Shown in pieces: positions 50,619 to 59,578 of a stretch of 64,000 bases of DNA. Source of the stretch: DASXVX01 sp036504075 (GTDB lineage: Bacteria > Bacillota > Sulfobacillia > Symbiobacteriales > Symbiobacteriaceae). The notes beneath the pieces were generated by a model. That model made no database searches, had not been told where the DNA came from, and saw only the letters and a list, made by a program, of their open reading frames with translations. The translations under genes and the position numbers were made by a program. The stretch's first letter is position 1; each line of letters opens with the position of its first letter. Where the stretch lies: positions 62,001 to 126,000 of the forward strand of contig DASXVX010000032.1 of NCBI GenBank assembly GCA_036504075.1, read 5' to 3'.

Positions 50619-51554
50619 TTATTGCTCACGGATCTTGCGGCCGGTCAGGCGCAAGAACAGGTCTTCGAGCGTGGCACTGCGGACGGTGAAGCGGTCGAGC
50701 ACGAAGCCGTCGGCCCGGGAGAGGGCCAGGAGCTGGGTGACTGTCTCGGGCACTGCGGTGCTGAACAGCATCGTCGTCCCGTTCTCCGTCACGACCCGGG
50801 TGATGCCGGGCAGCGCCTTGAGCTTGTCCATGACCGCCGCCTGCGGCGTGCTGAACTCGATGGCCGTTTCGGCAAAGTACTCCCGGACCAGGTCGTCCGG
50901 CTTCCCTTCGGCGATGATCTTCCCCCGGTCCACCACGGCGACTCGGTCGCAGAGCGCCGCCGCCTCCTCCATGTAGTGGGTCGTGAGGACCACCGTCTTG
51001 CCCCGGGCCTTCAGAGACTTTACCATGTCCCACACCTGCCGACGGGCGGCGGGGTCCATGGATGTGGTCGGTTCGTCCAGGAAAATCAGCTCAGGGTCGT
51101 TCACCAGGGCCAGCGCCAGGGTCAGCTTCTGCCGCTGACCGCCGGAGAGGTTGCTGCTCAGGGTCCTGGCCTTCTCCCGGAGGCCCACCAGGTCGATCAG
51201 TTCGGCGGTGGGAACGGTCCTGGGGAAGAAGGTCGCATACAGGTCGATGATCTCCCGGACCGTCAGCTTGGGGAAGAGCCCGGTGGACTGAAGCTGGACG
51301 CCTTGACGGGCCTTGATGTTGCCGGCATCCTGCCCCTGAGTCAGCCCCAGAACCCGGATGGTGCCGCTGTCGGGCTTGCGCAGCCCTTCGATGGATTCGA
51401 CCGTGGTGGTCTTGCCGGCACCGTTGGGGCCGAGCATGCCGTAAACCTCACCGTACGCCACTGCAAATGAGATGCCGTCCACGGCCGCCTGGCCGCCATA
51501 TCGCTTGACCAGGTCCCGCACTTCGATGGCAACCTGCGTATCGTTCGTCATCAT
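50619..51554 (-). CDS. ABC exporter ATPase
   Basis: A 311-residue partner of the permease: Walker A GPNGAGKTTT, signature LSSNLSGGQRQKL, Walker B LIFLDEPTTSMD, H loop TTHYMEEA. A C-terminal extension of about 85 residues resembles DrrA/NatA-type ATPases. ATG 51554 lies six bases after AAGGAGTG. Divergent from the two-component system that may regulate it. Confidence 0.92.
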   Translation of the reverse strand: MMTNDTQVAIEVRDLVKRYGGQAAVDGISFAVAYGEVYGMLGPNGAGKTTTVESIEGLRKPDSGTIRVLGLTQGQDAGNIKARQGVQLQSTGLFPKLTVREIIDLYATFFPRTVPTAELIDLVGLREKARTLSSNLSGGQRQKLTLALALVNDPELIFLDEPTTSMDPAARRQVWDMVKSLKARGKTVVLTTHYMEEAAALCDRVAVVDRGKIIAEGKPDDLVREYFAETAIEFSTPQAAVMDKLKALPGITRVVTENGTTMLFSTAVPETVTQLLALSRADGFVLDRFTVRSATLEDLFLRLTGRKIREQ

Positions 51555-51615
51555 CGGTCACTCCTTCGCTTCGGTCTTTACACTGCGATCATGCCATGAG
51601 TGAACCAGTTGCCAC

Positions 51616-51625
51616 ATCGTACGAT
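51616..51625. promoter_or_regulatory. Perfect palindrome in the divergent control region
   Basis: ATCGTACGAT between the exporter ATPase gene and the kinase gene, 62 bases before one start and 67 before the other. A candidate operator for the neighbouring NarL-type regulator; no second copy was seen. Confidence 0.35.
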
Positions 51626-51691
51626 CATTCGTGAACGCATGTACAATCGGACACTGTACTGATGGACAACCTGTCGAAGGAGGCTACCTGG

Positions 51692-52894
51692 ATGAACCGC
51701 CGGGACCCCAGCCGCTTATTTCTCTGGTTTGTGTACGCATTTATTGTCCTGATCTGGTATGAAGCTGTTTTTGGCTACGGTCTCCGGCAAAGTCCCTGGC
51801 TGATCCCGTTTACCGTTCTGGCGGCCCTGCACGGGGGGCTTCACGGTGCGCTATTGTTGGTGGGCAACAGATCCCGGGGCGTGAAGGCGCTCTACCTGGT
51901 GGTCCAGCTGGTCGTAGCCGCCGGTCTGGTGCTGATGGCCAGGCAGTCGCCCCTGTCGCAGGCCCTGTTCTTCCCCCTGGCGGGGGAGGCGATCGGTCTG
52001 TTCGCAGATGTGCGGGGACGGCTTGCGGGCGTGGGTGGCGTTGTCGCCGGCTGGCTGGCGGTCACACTGCTAATCGGTGACTGGGCAATGCTGCGCGTCA
52101 TGCTGCCTGCCTCGCTGGCCTCGTTCGGCTTCGTGGGCGTTTACGTCTGGCTGTACGCCCGCCAGATGATGGAGCGGCAGCGGGCCGAAAACCTGCTCGT
52201 GGAGCTGGAGCAGGTGAATCGCCAACTGCGCTCCTACGCCCGGCGGGTGGAGGAACTGACCATTGCCGAAGAGCGGCAGCGCATGGCCCGCGAGCTGCAC
52301 GACACCCTGGCGCAGGGGCTGGCCGGCCTGGTGCTGCAACTGGAGGCCGTCGACGACCTGCTCGCCCGCGGGGAGGCCGAGCGGGCCCGGGCGATTACGG
52401 TCCGGGCCATGCAGCGCGCCCGGACCACCCTGGCCGAGGCGCGCACGGCGATTCAGGCCCTGCGCACCCCGCTGGAGAAAGGGAACGTGGTGGGGGCGAT
52501 TCAGGAACTGGTGGACAACCTGCGGGCCGAGACTGGCCTGACCTGCATTTTTGAGGCCGGACCCGGCGACCTCCGGCTGGAAGGCGAGGTCGGCGCGCAG
52601 GTCTATCGGGTGGTGAAAGAGGGCCTGACCAACATCCAGCGGCACGCGCAGGCGAGCCAGGCGGCGGTCCGGCTGACGGCGACGCCGGAGCACATCCAGT
52701 TGGAGATTACGGACGACGGTGTGGGCTTTGACCCGGACGCCATCCCCACAGGCCACTACGGGCTGCTGGGGCTGCGGGAGCGCACGGGGCTGCTGGGCGG
52801 CACGCTCATGATCGACAGCCGGCCCGGCACCGGCACCCGGATTCAGGTGACGTTGCCCGCTGCCCCCGGTGCGCTCGCCGAAGAGGAGGATTGA
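51692..52894 (+). CDS. NarL-type sensor histidine kinase (HisKA_3)
   Basis: A 400-residue protein; ATG 51692 follows GAAGGAGG. Five to six N-terminal membrane segments (about 8-155) with very short outside loops make it an intramembrane-type sensor, as for DesK/LiaS-like kinases. The coiled coil at about 160-195 leads to the HisKA_3 site H203 in ARELHDTLAQGLAGL. The HATPase domain has LTNIQRHAQASQ, 'ITDDGVGFD' and 'GLLGLRERTGLLGG'. Divergent from an ABC-2 exporter, so envelope or drug stress is the likely signal (inference). Confidence 0.92.
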   Translation: MNRRDPSRLFLWFVYAFIVLIWYEAVFGYGLRQSPWLIPFTVLAALHGGLHGALLLVGNRSRGVKALYLVVQLVVAAGLVLMARQSPLSQALFFPLAGEAIGLFADVRGRLAGVGGVVAGWLAVTLLIGDWAMLRVMLPASLASFGFVGVYVWLYARQMMERQRAENLLVELEQVNRQLRSYARRVEELTIAEERQRMARELHDTLAQGLAGLVLQLEAVDDLLARGEAERARAITVRAMQRARTTLAEARTAIQALRTPLEKGNVVGAIQELVDNLRAETGLTCIFEAGPGDLRLEGEVGAQVYRVVKEGLTNIQRHAQASQAAVRLTATPEHIQLEITDDGVGFDPDAIPTGHYGLLGLRERTGLLGGTLMIDSRPGTGTRIQVTLPAAPGALAEEED

Positions 52895-52897
52895 GCC

Positions 52898-53560
52898 ATG
52901 CCCGACCGCATTCGCATTCTCATTGCCGACGACCACCTGGTGGTCCGGGAAGGCGTTCGCACCATGCTGGAGATTCAGGACGACTTCGAAGTGGCCGGCG
53001 AGGCTTGCGATGGCAACGAGGCCGTGCGCCTGGCGGGGGAGCTTCAGCCGGACGTGATTCTCATGGACCTGCGCATGCCAAAGCTGGACGGCCTGGGCGC
53101 CATCCGGGCGATTCGGCAGAAGTGGCCGGACCTGGCGGTGGTGATTTTCACCACGTACGACGAGGACTCGTTCATCGTGCAGGGGCTGCAGGCCGGGGCG
53201 CGGGGATACATTCTCAAGGACTCCAGCCGGGAGGCCATCTACTCGGCCATTCGTTCAGCCGCACGAGGCGAGACGCTGCTGCAACCGGCGGTGGCCGCCA
53301 AGATGGTGGCGCACTTGAGCCAGGGGACTGCGGCGGCGGCGCCGGTCGACGCGACGTTGAGCGAGCGGGAGGTCGAAGTGCTGGAGTTGGTGGCGGGCGG
53401 CCGGCGCAACAAGGAGATTGCGGACGAGCTGGGCATTACGGAACGGACCGTGAAAGCCCATCTGGCCAGCATTTTCAACAAGCTGGGCGCCACGTCGCGG
53501 GCGGAAGCGATCGCCCGGGCGATGGCGGATGGACTGCTGCCGGAGCACAAGGGGCGCTGA
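52898..53560 (+). CDS. NarL/FixJ-family response regulator
   Basis: A 220-residue regulator, 3 bases after its kinase. Receiver D57 in VILMDLRMPK, K107 in YILKDSS. The LuxR-type HTH is at about 150-210 (LSEREVEVLELVAGGRRNKE, 'ITERTVKAHLASIFNKLGAT'). Probably controls the divergent exporter. Confidence 0.94.
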   Translation: MPDRIRILIADDHLVVREGVRTMLEIQDDFEVAGEACDGNEAVRLAGELQPDVILMDLRMPKLDGLGAIRAIRQKWPDLAVVIFTTYDEDSFIVQGLQAGARGYILKDSSREAIYSAIRSAARGETLLQPAVAAKMVAHLSQGTAAAAPVDATLSEREVEVLELVAGGRRNKEIADELGITERTVKAHLASIFNKLGATSRAEAIARAMADGLLPEHKGR

Positions 53561-53585
53561 TCGCCGGCTGCTCTTCTGGCTCTGA

Positions 53586-53613
53586 GGCCCCGGAGCACGA
53601 TGGCTCCGGGGCC
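53586..53613 (+). terminator. Terminator after the two-component genes
   Basis: Arms ggccccggagc / gctccggggcc, loop acgatg, then gtttc. Confidence 0.8.
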
Positions 53614-53670
53614 GTTTCATCACGAGTTGCTAATAGTTTACTAAACGTCTTCCCGCGTCACCCTTTTCGG

Positions 53671-53697
53671 TGCTATAGTGTGAGTGAGCGTTCACTC
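53671..53697 (+). promoter_or_regulatory. Promoter and TetR-type operator of the efflux operon
   Basis: Extended -10 TGC-TATAGT (53671-53679) with no good -35, immediately followed by a perfect palindrome GAGTGA-GCGT-TCACTC (53682-53697). It has the form of operators for the TetR/AcrR family and sits over the start of transcription, where a bound repressor would block it. The TetR gene lies second in the same operon. Confidence 0.7.
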
Positions 53698-53718
53698 GCA
53701 TCGCGAAGGAGGTTCGCT

Positions 53719-54984
53719 ATGATCCACGTGCACCGCTACTTACTCACGGCCGTGGCCGCTGTTGCCGCCCTCGCGGTACTGGTGCCGGCTGCGGGGGCCG
53801 GGACGACATTTCCGCCAGCGCCGGCGGTTGTTTCCCCGGTTGCCCTGACCCCGGCCCAAACCACGGCCCAGGCCCTAACTCCGGCCCTAACCCCGGCCCC
53901 AACCCCGGCCCCGGTTTCCGACCAGGTACTCAACCTCAAGGACGCCCTGACGCTGGCCGAAAAGCACAGTCTCCAGCTTCAGGTGGCCGCCCTGCAAGTG
54001 CCCAAGGCCCGGATCGCCCTGGACCGGTGGAAGGCCGCCGGTGCGACCGGCGGGTCGGCCCTGGCGCTCGGCCTGCAAATGCGCTACGGCGTCTCGCTGC
54101 CCAGCGACGACACCACGGCTGCCGCCCTGCGCCGCAGCTATGAGAACACCCTCGAGCAGGCGGCGCTCGGGCTGGAAGTGGCTCGCCAGTCCCTGCGCCT
54201 GGCTGTCACGAAGGCTTATGTGGAGTGGCAGAAAGCCGACGCCCTGGTGGCGGCCCAGCAGGCCGCCCTGACCCGAGCCCAGGCCCAGGCCGAATTGGCC
54301 GGTAAGGCCCTGGCGGCCGGCACTGCCGCTCATTACGATGTGGTCCAGGCCGGCGCTCAGGTCTCCGCTCAGAAGGCGGCCGTGGCTGCGGCCCAGGCCG
54401 GGCGGGACACGGCCCGGCTGACACTGGAGCGCCTGGCCGGGTCGCCACTGAACCCCGGCCTCCGGCCCGAGCCGCCTGACCCCGAGCCGTCCTCGACCCT
54501 CGACCCGGCGACCCCCGAGGCGCCTGCCCCCGACCCCGCCGAAGATCTCATCGAAAAGGCGCTGAAGCAGCGGCCCGACGTGGCGGCCGGCAAGCTGACC
54601 GTTCAGGCCCGGGAAGCCGACCTGGACATGCTGGGCCAGTACTTCCCGGCCGATGACCCGATCGTGGCGGGCGCCCGCCTGGCCATCCAGGAGGCAGCGC
54701 TCAACCTCGAAGCGACCCAGGCCGACATCCGGCTGCAGGTCCAGCAATCGCTGCTGGTCATCGCCAGTGCCCGGGAGCGGCTGGCGGCCCTGGCCGACGG
54801 CGAGGCCCAGAGCCGGGAAGCCCTGCGGCTGGCCCAACTGCGGTTCGAGGCCGGCACTGCCACCAGCGTAGAGGTGGTCGGGGCCGATGCCGCTGTCAGC
54901 GGTGCCACGGCCGCGCACATTCAGGCTCTGGCCGACCTGGCCGCTGCGCGGGCGACGCTGCAGCAGGCTATCGGCGATCTGTAA
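53719..54984 (+). CDS. TolC-family (outer membrane efflux-like) protein
   Basis: A 421-residue exported protein, ATG 53719 behind AAGGAGG; an open frame reaching further upstream is an artefact. The signal peptide ends near GAG-T at about 28, then comes a Pro/Thr/Ala repeat segment. Two long-helix halves with the TolC-type pattern follow (SYENTLEQAALGLEVARQSL ... GKALAAGTAAHYDVVQAGAQ and the matching second-half LAQLRFEAGTATSVEVVGAD). TolC proteins normally need an outer membrane. In a presumed Bacillota this points either to a diderm envelope or to an adaptor-like role. First gene of the efflux operon. Confidence 0.82.
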   Translation: MIHVHRYLLTAVAAVAALAVLVPAAGAGTTFPPAPAVVSPVALTPAQTTAQALTPALTPAPTPAPVSDQVLNLKDALTLAEKHSLQLQVAALQVPKARIALDRWKAAGATGGSALALGLQMRYGVSLPSDDTTAAALRRSYENTLEQAALGLEVARQSLRLAVTKAYVEWQKADALVAAQQAALTRAQAQAELAGKALAAGTAAHYDVVQAGAQVSAQKAAVAAAQAGRDTARLTLERLAGSPLNPGLRPEPPDPEPSSTLDPATPEAPAPDPAEDLIEKALKQRPDVAAGKLTVQAREADLDMLGQYFPADDPIVAGARLAIQEAALNLEATQADIRLQVQQSLLVIASARERLAALADGEAQSREALRLAQLRFEAGTATSVEVVGADAAVSGATAAHIQALADLAAARATLQQAIGDL

Positions 54985-55000
54985 GGAGGGAGGCGGTCAC

Positions 55001-55627
55001 ATGAGTTCCAGTGCCGAGACCCGCGACCGCCTGTTGGCGGAAGCGCTGAAAATCTTTTCCCAGAAGGGTTTTGACCGGGCCACCATCGGCGAAATCGCCC
55101 GGAGTGCCCGCATCGCCGAAGGGACCATTTACCGGCATTTCGAGTCCAAGAAGGACCTGTTCATCGCCTGCGTGGAGCCCGCCGTGCGGCGGGTCGCGGA
55201 GCGCATCGTCGCCGGCGTGGCCGAGGCCAAAAGCCCGGTGGACATCGCCCGGGCGGTCATCCGCGGCCGCCTGGAGCAAATGGTCGAGGACCGAGATACC
55301 TTCAACATTCTCTTCACCGGAATGGCCAATCACCCGGAACTTTTTGAGCTGATGGTCCAAAAAGTCCTTGGCGGGGCCTGGGCGACGGCTGAACCGCTGA
55401 TTCAGCGGTTGACGGCCGAAGGCAAGCTCCGGCGGCGGCCCAACTTTCTGATTGTGGGCGTGGGCATGACCGCCGCCATGTGGGCGATGATCAACTTCCA
55501 GGAGAACCTCGGCACCCTCAAAGACCCCAGGGCTTACGCCGAATGGACCGACCGCTGGGTCGACGACATGACCGATTTTGTGCTGTACGGCATGGCCGGG
55601 CAGCCCGCCGGAGGCGATCACACATGA
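55001..55627 (+). CDS. TetR-family repressor of the efflux operon
   Basis: A 208-residue regulator. ATG 55001 follows AAGGAGGGAGG. The HTH lies in the first 55 residues (DRATIGEIARSARIAEGTIY), and a helical ligand domain follows. It lies inside the operon whose promoter carries the GAGTGA-TCACTC palindrome, so it probably represses its own operon until an efflux substrate binds. Its stop overlaps the next start (ATGA). Confidence 0.92.
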   Translation: MSSSAETRDRLLAEALKIFSQKGFDRATIGEIARSARIAEGTIYRHFESKKDLFIACVEPAVRRVAERIVAGVAEAKSPVDIARAVIRGRLEQMVEDRDTFNILFTGMANHPELFELMVQKVLGGAWATAEPLIQRLTAEGKLRRRPNFLIVGVGMTAAMWAMINFQENLGTLKDPRAYAEWTDRWVDDMTDFVLYGMAGQPAGGDHT

Positions 55628-56649
55628 GCAAGATGTTCAACACCGCTGCAGCACTGCTCCTGACGGCGGCCCTGCTGGCCGGCTGCGGAGCCAAGACCGG
55701 GCAGCCCCTGACCACGTCCGGCACGATTATGGCGACGGAAGTAACCGTGGCGGCAGAAGTAGCCGGCAAGGTGACCCAGGTGCTGGTCGAGGAAGGCCAA
55801 AAAGTGAAGCAGGGCGACCCGGTGGCCAAGCTGGACACCGCGCCCCTCGAATTGATGCTGAAGCAGGCCCAGGCGGTCCGGGACCAGGCGGAAGCCAAGC
55901 TGGCCGATGCGAAAGCCGGCGCCCGCCCCGAGCAGATGCGCCAGGCCGATGAACTGGCCAACCAGGCGCAGCGGATGATCCAGCAGGCCACCGCCGCCCG
56001 CGACGGCGCCCAGAAGAACCACGACACGGTGAAGCGGCTGTACGACCAGGGCGCGGCCACCAGGTCGCAGCTGGACACCGCTACCACCCAACTGGACACG
56101 ACCTCCGCCCAGGTCCAGGCGGCGAGCGCGCAGGCTCAGGCCGCCCAGGCCCAGGCCGACCTCGTCCGGCAGGGCCCGACGGTCGATTCGATCAAGCAAC
56201 TGGACGCATCCCTCGCCCAGGCCAAAGCGGCGGTAGAGGTGGCCCAGCTTAACCTGGACCGGGCCACGGTCAAGGCGCCGGTGGCCGGTACGGTGATGCG
56301 GCGGCTGGTGGAGCCGGGCGCCATTTTGCCGGCGGGTGGGGCGATGGCGACCATCGCCAACCTGGATGATCTGTGGCTCAAGGTTTACGTGCCGGAAAAC
56401 CAGCTGAATGCCGTGAAACTGGGCATGTCGGTCGACATCAGCGTGGACGCCTTTAAAGGCAAGACCTTCAAGGCCGAAGTCACCCAGATTTCCGACAAGG
56501 CGGAGTTCACGCCCCGCAACGTGCAGACCAAGGAAGAGCGGGCGAACACCGTTTACGCCACCAAGCTGAAGCTGCGTGAGGGCCTGGGTGGCGAACTGAA
56601 GCCCGGCATGCCCGCCGATGTAACCTTCCCGGCCGATGGCGGGAGGTGA
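55624..56649 (+). CDS. HlyD-type membrane fusion lipoprotein
   Basis: A 341-residue adaptor. Lipobox LLAGC (Cys21). It has a biotinyl-lipoyl half (EVAGKVTQVLVEEGQKVKQG), then a long coiled-coil hairpin at about 80-210 rich in Gln/Ala (AQVQAASAQAQAAQAQADLV), then the second lipoyl half (VKAPVAGTVMRRLVEPGAIL) and a beta-barrel with 'DLWLKVYVPENQL'. It would join the ABC pump to the TolC-like protein. Same build as YbhG-type adaptors of YbhFSR pumps. Confidence 0.9.
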   Translation: MSKMFNTAAALLLTAALLAGCGAKTGQPLTTSGTIMATEVTVAAEVAGKVTQVLVEEGQKVKQGDPVAKLDTAPLELMLKQAQAVRDQAEAKLADAKAGARPEQMRQADELANQAQRMIQQATAARDGAQKNHDTVKRLYDQGAATRSQLDTATTQLDTTSAQVQAASAQAQAAQAQADLVRQGPTVDSIKQLDASLAQAKAAVEVAQLNLDRATVKAPVAGTVMRRLVEPGAILPAGGAMATIANLDDLWLKVYVPENQLNAVKLGMSVDISVDAFKGKTFKAEVTQISDKAEFTPRNVQTKEERANTVYATKLKLREGLGGELKPGMPADVTFPADGGR

Positions 56650-56654
56650 CGTCC

Positions 56655-57647
56655 GTGGAGCCGGCCATTCTGATTAACGGGCTGGTGAAGCGTTACGGCG
56701 ACGTGGTGGCGGTGGACGGCCTGAACCTGGCGGTGCCGCCGGGCTCCATTTACGGCCTGCTCGGGCCGGACGGGGCCGGCAAGACCAGCACCATTCGCAG
56801 CCTGACCGGAGGCGTGGCCTTTCAGGGCGGGAGCGTGGCGATTTTCGGGCTGGACCTCGCGGGCGAAACCGACCGGGTCCGGGAGCTGATCGGCTACATG
56901 CCGCAGCGCTTCGCCCTTTACCAGGACCTGACGCTCGACGAAAACCTGAATTTCTTTGCCGACCTCTACCGGGTCAGCAAGGCGGACCGGGCGGAGCGGG
57001 TGCCGAAGCTCATGGCTTTCACCCGGCTGGCCAGCCACAACCGAAAGCTGGCGGGGCAACTCTCCGGCGGCATGAAGCAGAAGCTGGCCTTGTGTACGGT
57101 GCTGGTCCACCGGCCGAAAGTCCTGCTGCTCGACGAACCCTCCACCGGCGTCGACCCGGTCAGCCGCAAGGAGTTCTGGGAGATTCTTCTGGACCTCAAG
57201 AAAGAGGGCGTCGCGATTTTGGTCTCGACGCCGTACATGGATGAAGCGGAGAAGTGCGACCGCATCGGCATGATGGCCCGCGGCAAGCTGCTCGTCGAGG
57301 GCGCCCCGGCGGACCTGAAAGCCGGCTTCCCGTTCGCCGTGCTGGCGGTGGCCGCCGACCCGCTGTTCCCGGCCCGGCAGGCGCTGGGCAAGCTCCCCTG
57401 GGTCCGCACGGCGGTGCTGCACGGCGATGCCGTCCACATCGTGGTGGACGATGCGGAAACGGCGCAGCGGGAGGTGCCGGGGCTGCTGGCGGCGGCGGGC
57501 GTCAGGTGCGACACGATCCGGCGGATCGATGCGGGCCTGGAGGATGTGTTTGTGCACGAACTGCACGTCCGGGGCCTGGACACGCCGGGCGCCGCCAACC
57601 GGCCGGCAGCGGGCCCGGCCCACCAAGGAGGTGGCGGACATGGCTGA
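56655..57647 (+). CDS. ABC efflux ATPase 1
   Basis: A 330-residue ATPase. GTG 56655 is 8 bases from GGGAGG. Walker A GPDGAGKTS, signature LSGGMKQKL, Walker B LLLLDEPSTGVD, and a C-terminal 90-residue extension. In YbhF-type systems two ATPase domains are fused; here they are separate genes overlapping by 8 bases. The replacement N-to-D in the Walker A neighbourhood (GPDGAGK) is typical of the first domain of that group. Confidence 0.9.
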   Translation: MEPAILINGLVKRYGDVVAVDGLNLAVPPGSIYGLLGPDGAGKTSTIRSLTGGVAFQGGSVAIFGLDLAGETDRVRELIGYMPQRFALYQDLTLDENLNFFADLYRVSKADRAERVPKLMAFTRLASHNRKLAGQLSGGMKQKLALCTVLVHRPKVLLLDEPSTGVDPVSRKEFWEILLDLKKEGVAILVSTPYMDEAEKCDRIGMMARGKLLVEGAPADLKAGFPFAVLAVAADPLFPARQALGKLPWVRTAVLHGDAVHIVVDDAETAQREVPGLLAAAGVRCDTIRRIDAGLEDVFVHELHVRGLDTPGAANRPAAGPAHQGGGGHG

Positions 57648-58428
57648 CCAGGTCATCGCCATCGCCGGCCTGCGCAAAGTCTTCGGCGACTTCGTGGCCG
57701 TCGACGGCATCAGCTTCAGCGTGGAGCAAGGCGAGATCTTCGGGTTTATCGGCCCGAACGGCTCCGGCAAGTCGACCACCATTCGCATGCTGCTCGGCCT
57801 CCTGACCCCGACCGCCGGCGGCGGCACCGTGATGGGCTTCGACATCGCCAGGGAGTCCGAGGCGATTCGCCAGCGCATCGGCTACATGGCCCAGAAGTTC
57901 AGCCTGTACGACGAGCTGACGGCGGGCGAGAACATTCGGTTCTACGCCGGCATCTACGGGCTCGCCGGGGCCAAAGCCAAACAGCACATCGATGATGCGC
58001 TGAGCCTGGTGGGCCTCGTCGGCATCGACAAAATCCCGGCGGGATCGCTCTCGACCGGCTGGCGCCAGCGGCTTGGACTCGCCTGCGCCCTGGTGCACCG
58101 GCCCCGGCTGCTCTTCCTGGACGAGCCGACCGGCGGCGTGGACCCGGTGGCCCGCCGGGAGTTCTGGGACCTGCTCTACAGCCTCGCCAGCACCGGGGTG
58201 ACCATTTTCGTCACGACCCACTACATGGATGAGGCCGATCACTGCCACCATCTCGCCCTGATCAACGCCGGCCGCATCGTGGCCTACGGGACGCCCGGCC
58301 AGATCAAGGCGAAAGCCGGAACCCGCGACCTGGAGGTCATTTTCGCCCGGATGGTGGAAGCCGAACGGGACCAGGGCGGGGCTTCGCAACAGGTAGCTGA
58401 TCAGCCCGCAGGAGGTGCTGCGAAATGA
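57640..58428 (+). CDS. ABC efflux ATPase 2
   Basis: A 262-residue ATPase. ATG 57640 follows AAGGAGG inside the end of the previous gene. Walker A GPNGSGKST and Walker B LLFLDEPTGGVD are normal, but the signature reads SLSTGWRQRL instead of LSGG-x-x-x-R, as in the second half of YbhF-type ATPases. It pairs with the preceding ATPase and the following permease. Overlaps the permease by 4 bases. Confidence 0.9.
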   Translation: MADQVIAIAGLRKVFGDFVAVDGISFSVEQGEIFGFIGPNGSGKSTTIRMLLGLLTPTAGGGTVMGFDIARESEAIRQRIGYMAQKFSLYDELTAGENIRFYAGIYGLAGAKAKQHIDDALSLVGLVGIDKIPAGSLSTGWRQRLGLACALVHRPRLLFLDEPTGGVDPVARREFWDLLYSLASTGVTIFVTTHYMDEADHCHHLALINAGRIVAYGTPGQIKAKAGTRDLEVIFARMVEAERDQGGASQQVADQPAGGAAK

Positions 58429-59561
58429 GTCTTGTCCGCCTGTGGGCCGTCATGCGCAAGGAGTTCATTCAAGTCTTGCGGGACAAAACGACGCTCCGGA
58501 TCATCATCATCATGCCGTTGCTCATGATGTTCATGTTCGGCTACGTGGTCAGTACCGACGTGAAGTCTGTCGCCACCGCCGTGGCCCTGCAGGACACCGG
58601 CGGGCCGGCCCGTGAGTTGCTGGCGAAGTTCGAGCAAACCGGGTACTACACGGTCACCCAGTACGTCTCGTCCGCCGCCGAGGTGGGCCAGCTGATCCAG
58701 TCCGGGGCCGTCAAAGTGGGCGTGGTGATTCCGCCCGACTACTCCGAGAAAATCGGCAAGGGCCAGACGGCCCAGGTCCAGGTGCTGATCGACGGTTCCG
58801 ACCCGATTATCGCCCGAACGGCCCTCTCCACCGCCGAATTGCTCGGCCAGATCAGCGGCAGCGAAATTCTGACCCAGAAGCTTCAGCGGGCGTCCGGCGG
58901 CGGATTGCCCGTGCAAACCCCGATCGAAGTCCGGGGCCGGGTCTGGTATAACCCCAACCTGGACTCCGTCAAGTTTAACCTGCCGGGCCTCGTCGGGGCG
59001 ATTCTCCAGAACCTGACCATCGCGCTGGTGGCCGGCGCCATGGTGCGGGAGCGGGAGCGCGGGACGCTGGAACAGCTCATCGTGACCCCGGTGCGCTCCG
59101 CCGAGCTGATGATCGGGAAGATGGCGCCCTACGTGGTCATCTCTGTTGTGGACGTGGTCATGGTGCTTGTGGTGGCGATCATGCTCTTCGGCATGCGGAT
59201 TGAAGGCAGTATCTTCGTGCTGGCGCTGAACACCTTTATCTTCCTCATGTCGTCCCTGGGCCTCGGCATGCTGATCTCGACCGTGGCCACCAACCAGGTC
59301 CAGGCCAACCAGTTGAGCCAGATGATCCTCCTTCCGTCGATTCTGCTGTCGGGCTACATGTTCCCGCGGGAGGCCATGCCGCACGCCCTGCAGATCGCGG
59401 GGCTGGCCATTCCGCTCACCTACTTCCTCCAGGTGCTGCGGGGCGTCATCCTGAAGGGCAACGGCCTTGCCGACCTGTGGAGCCAGGAGGTCGCCATGAC
59501 GGTATACTCCATCGCCATCCTGGGGCTGGGCGTCTGGCGGCTCCGGAAGAAACTGGACTGA
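58425..59561 (+). CDS. ABC-2 permease of the efflux pump
   Basis: A 378-residue membrane protein of the YbhS/YhhJ type: an N-terminal span (22-42), an exported domain (about 45-180), then five spans with RERERGTLEQLIVTPVRSAE between spans two and three and a late 'LSGYMFPREAMP'. Only one permease gene is present, so the pump is probably a homodimer. Last gene of the operon. Confidence 0.92.
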   Translation: MSLVRLWAVMRKEFIQVLRDKTTLRIIIIMPLLMMFMFGYVVSTDVKSVATAVALQDTGGPARELLAKFEQTGYYTVTQYVSSAAEVGQLIQSGAVKVGVVIPPDYSEKIGKGQTAQVQVLIDGSDPIIARTALSTAELLGQISGSEILTQKLQRASGGGLPVQTPIEVRGRVWYNPNLDSVKFNLPGLVGAILQNLTIALVAGAMVRERERGTLEQLIVTPVRSAELMIGKMAPYVVISVVDVVMVLVVAIMLFGMRIEGSIFVLALNTFIFLMSSLGLGMLISTVATNQVQANQLSQMILLPSILLSGYMFPREAMPHALQIAGLAIPLTYFLQVLRGVILKGNGLADLWSQEVAMTVYSIAILGLGVWRLRKKLD

Positions 59562-59578
59562 AAGAGGTGCACCCCACC

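Noticed and set aside
52891..53718. Open frame that would extend the TolC-like gene upstream through the response regulator
   Set aside because: The upstream part is a shifted reading of the regulator gene. A clear SD, ATG and signal peptide start at 53719.
53860..53925. Short repeats (cggccctaac-like units)
   Set aside because: They encode the Pro/Thr/Ala spacer of the TolC-like protein, so they are low-complexity coding sequence, not a CRISPR or VNTR locus.
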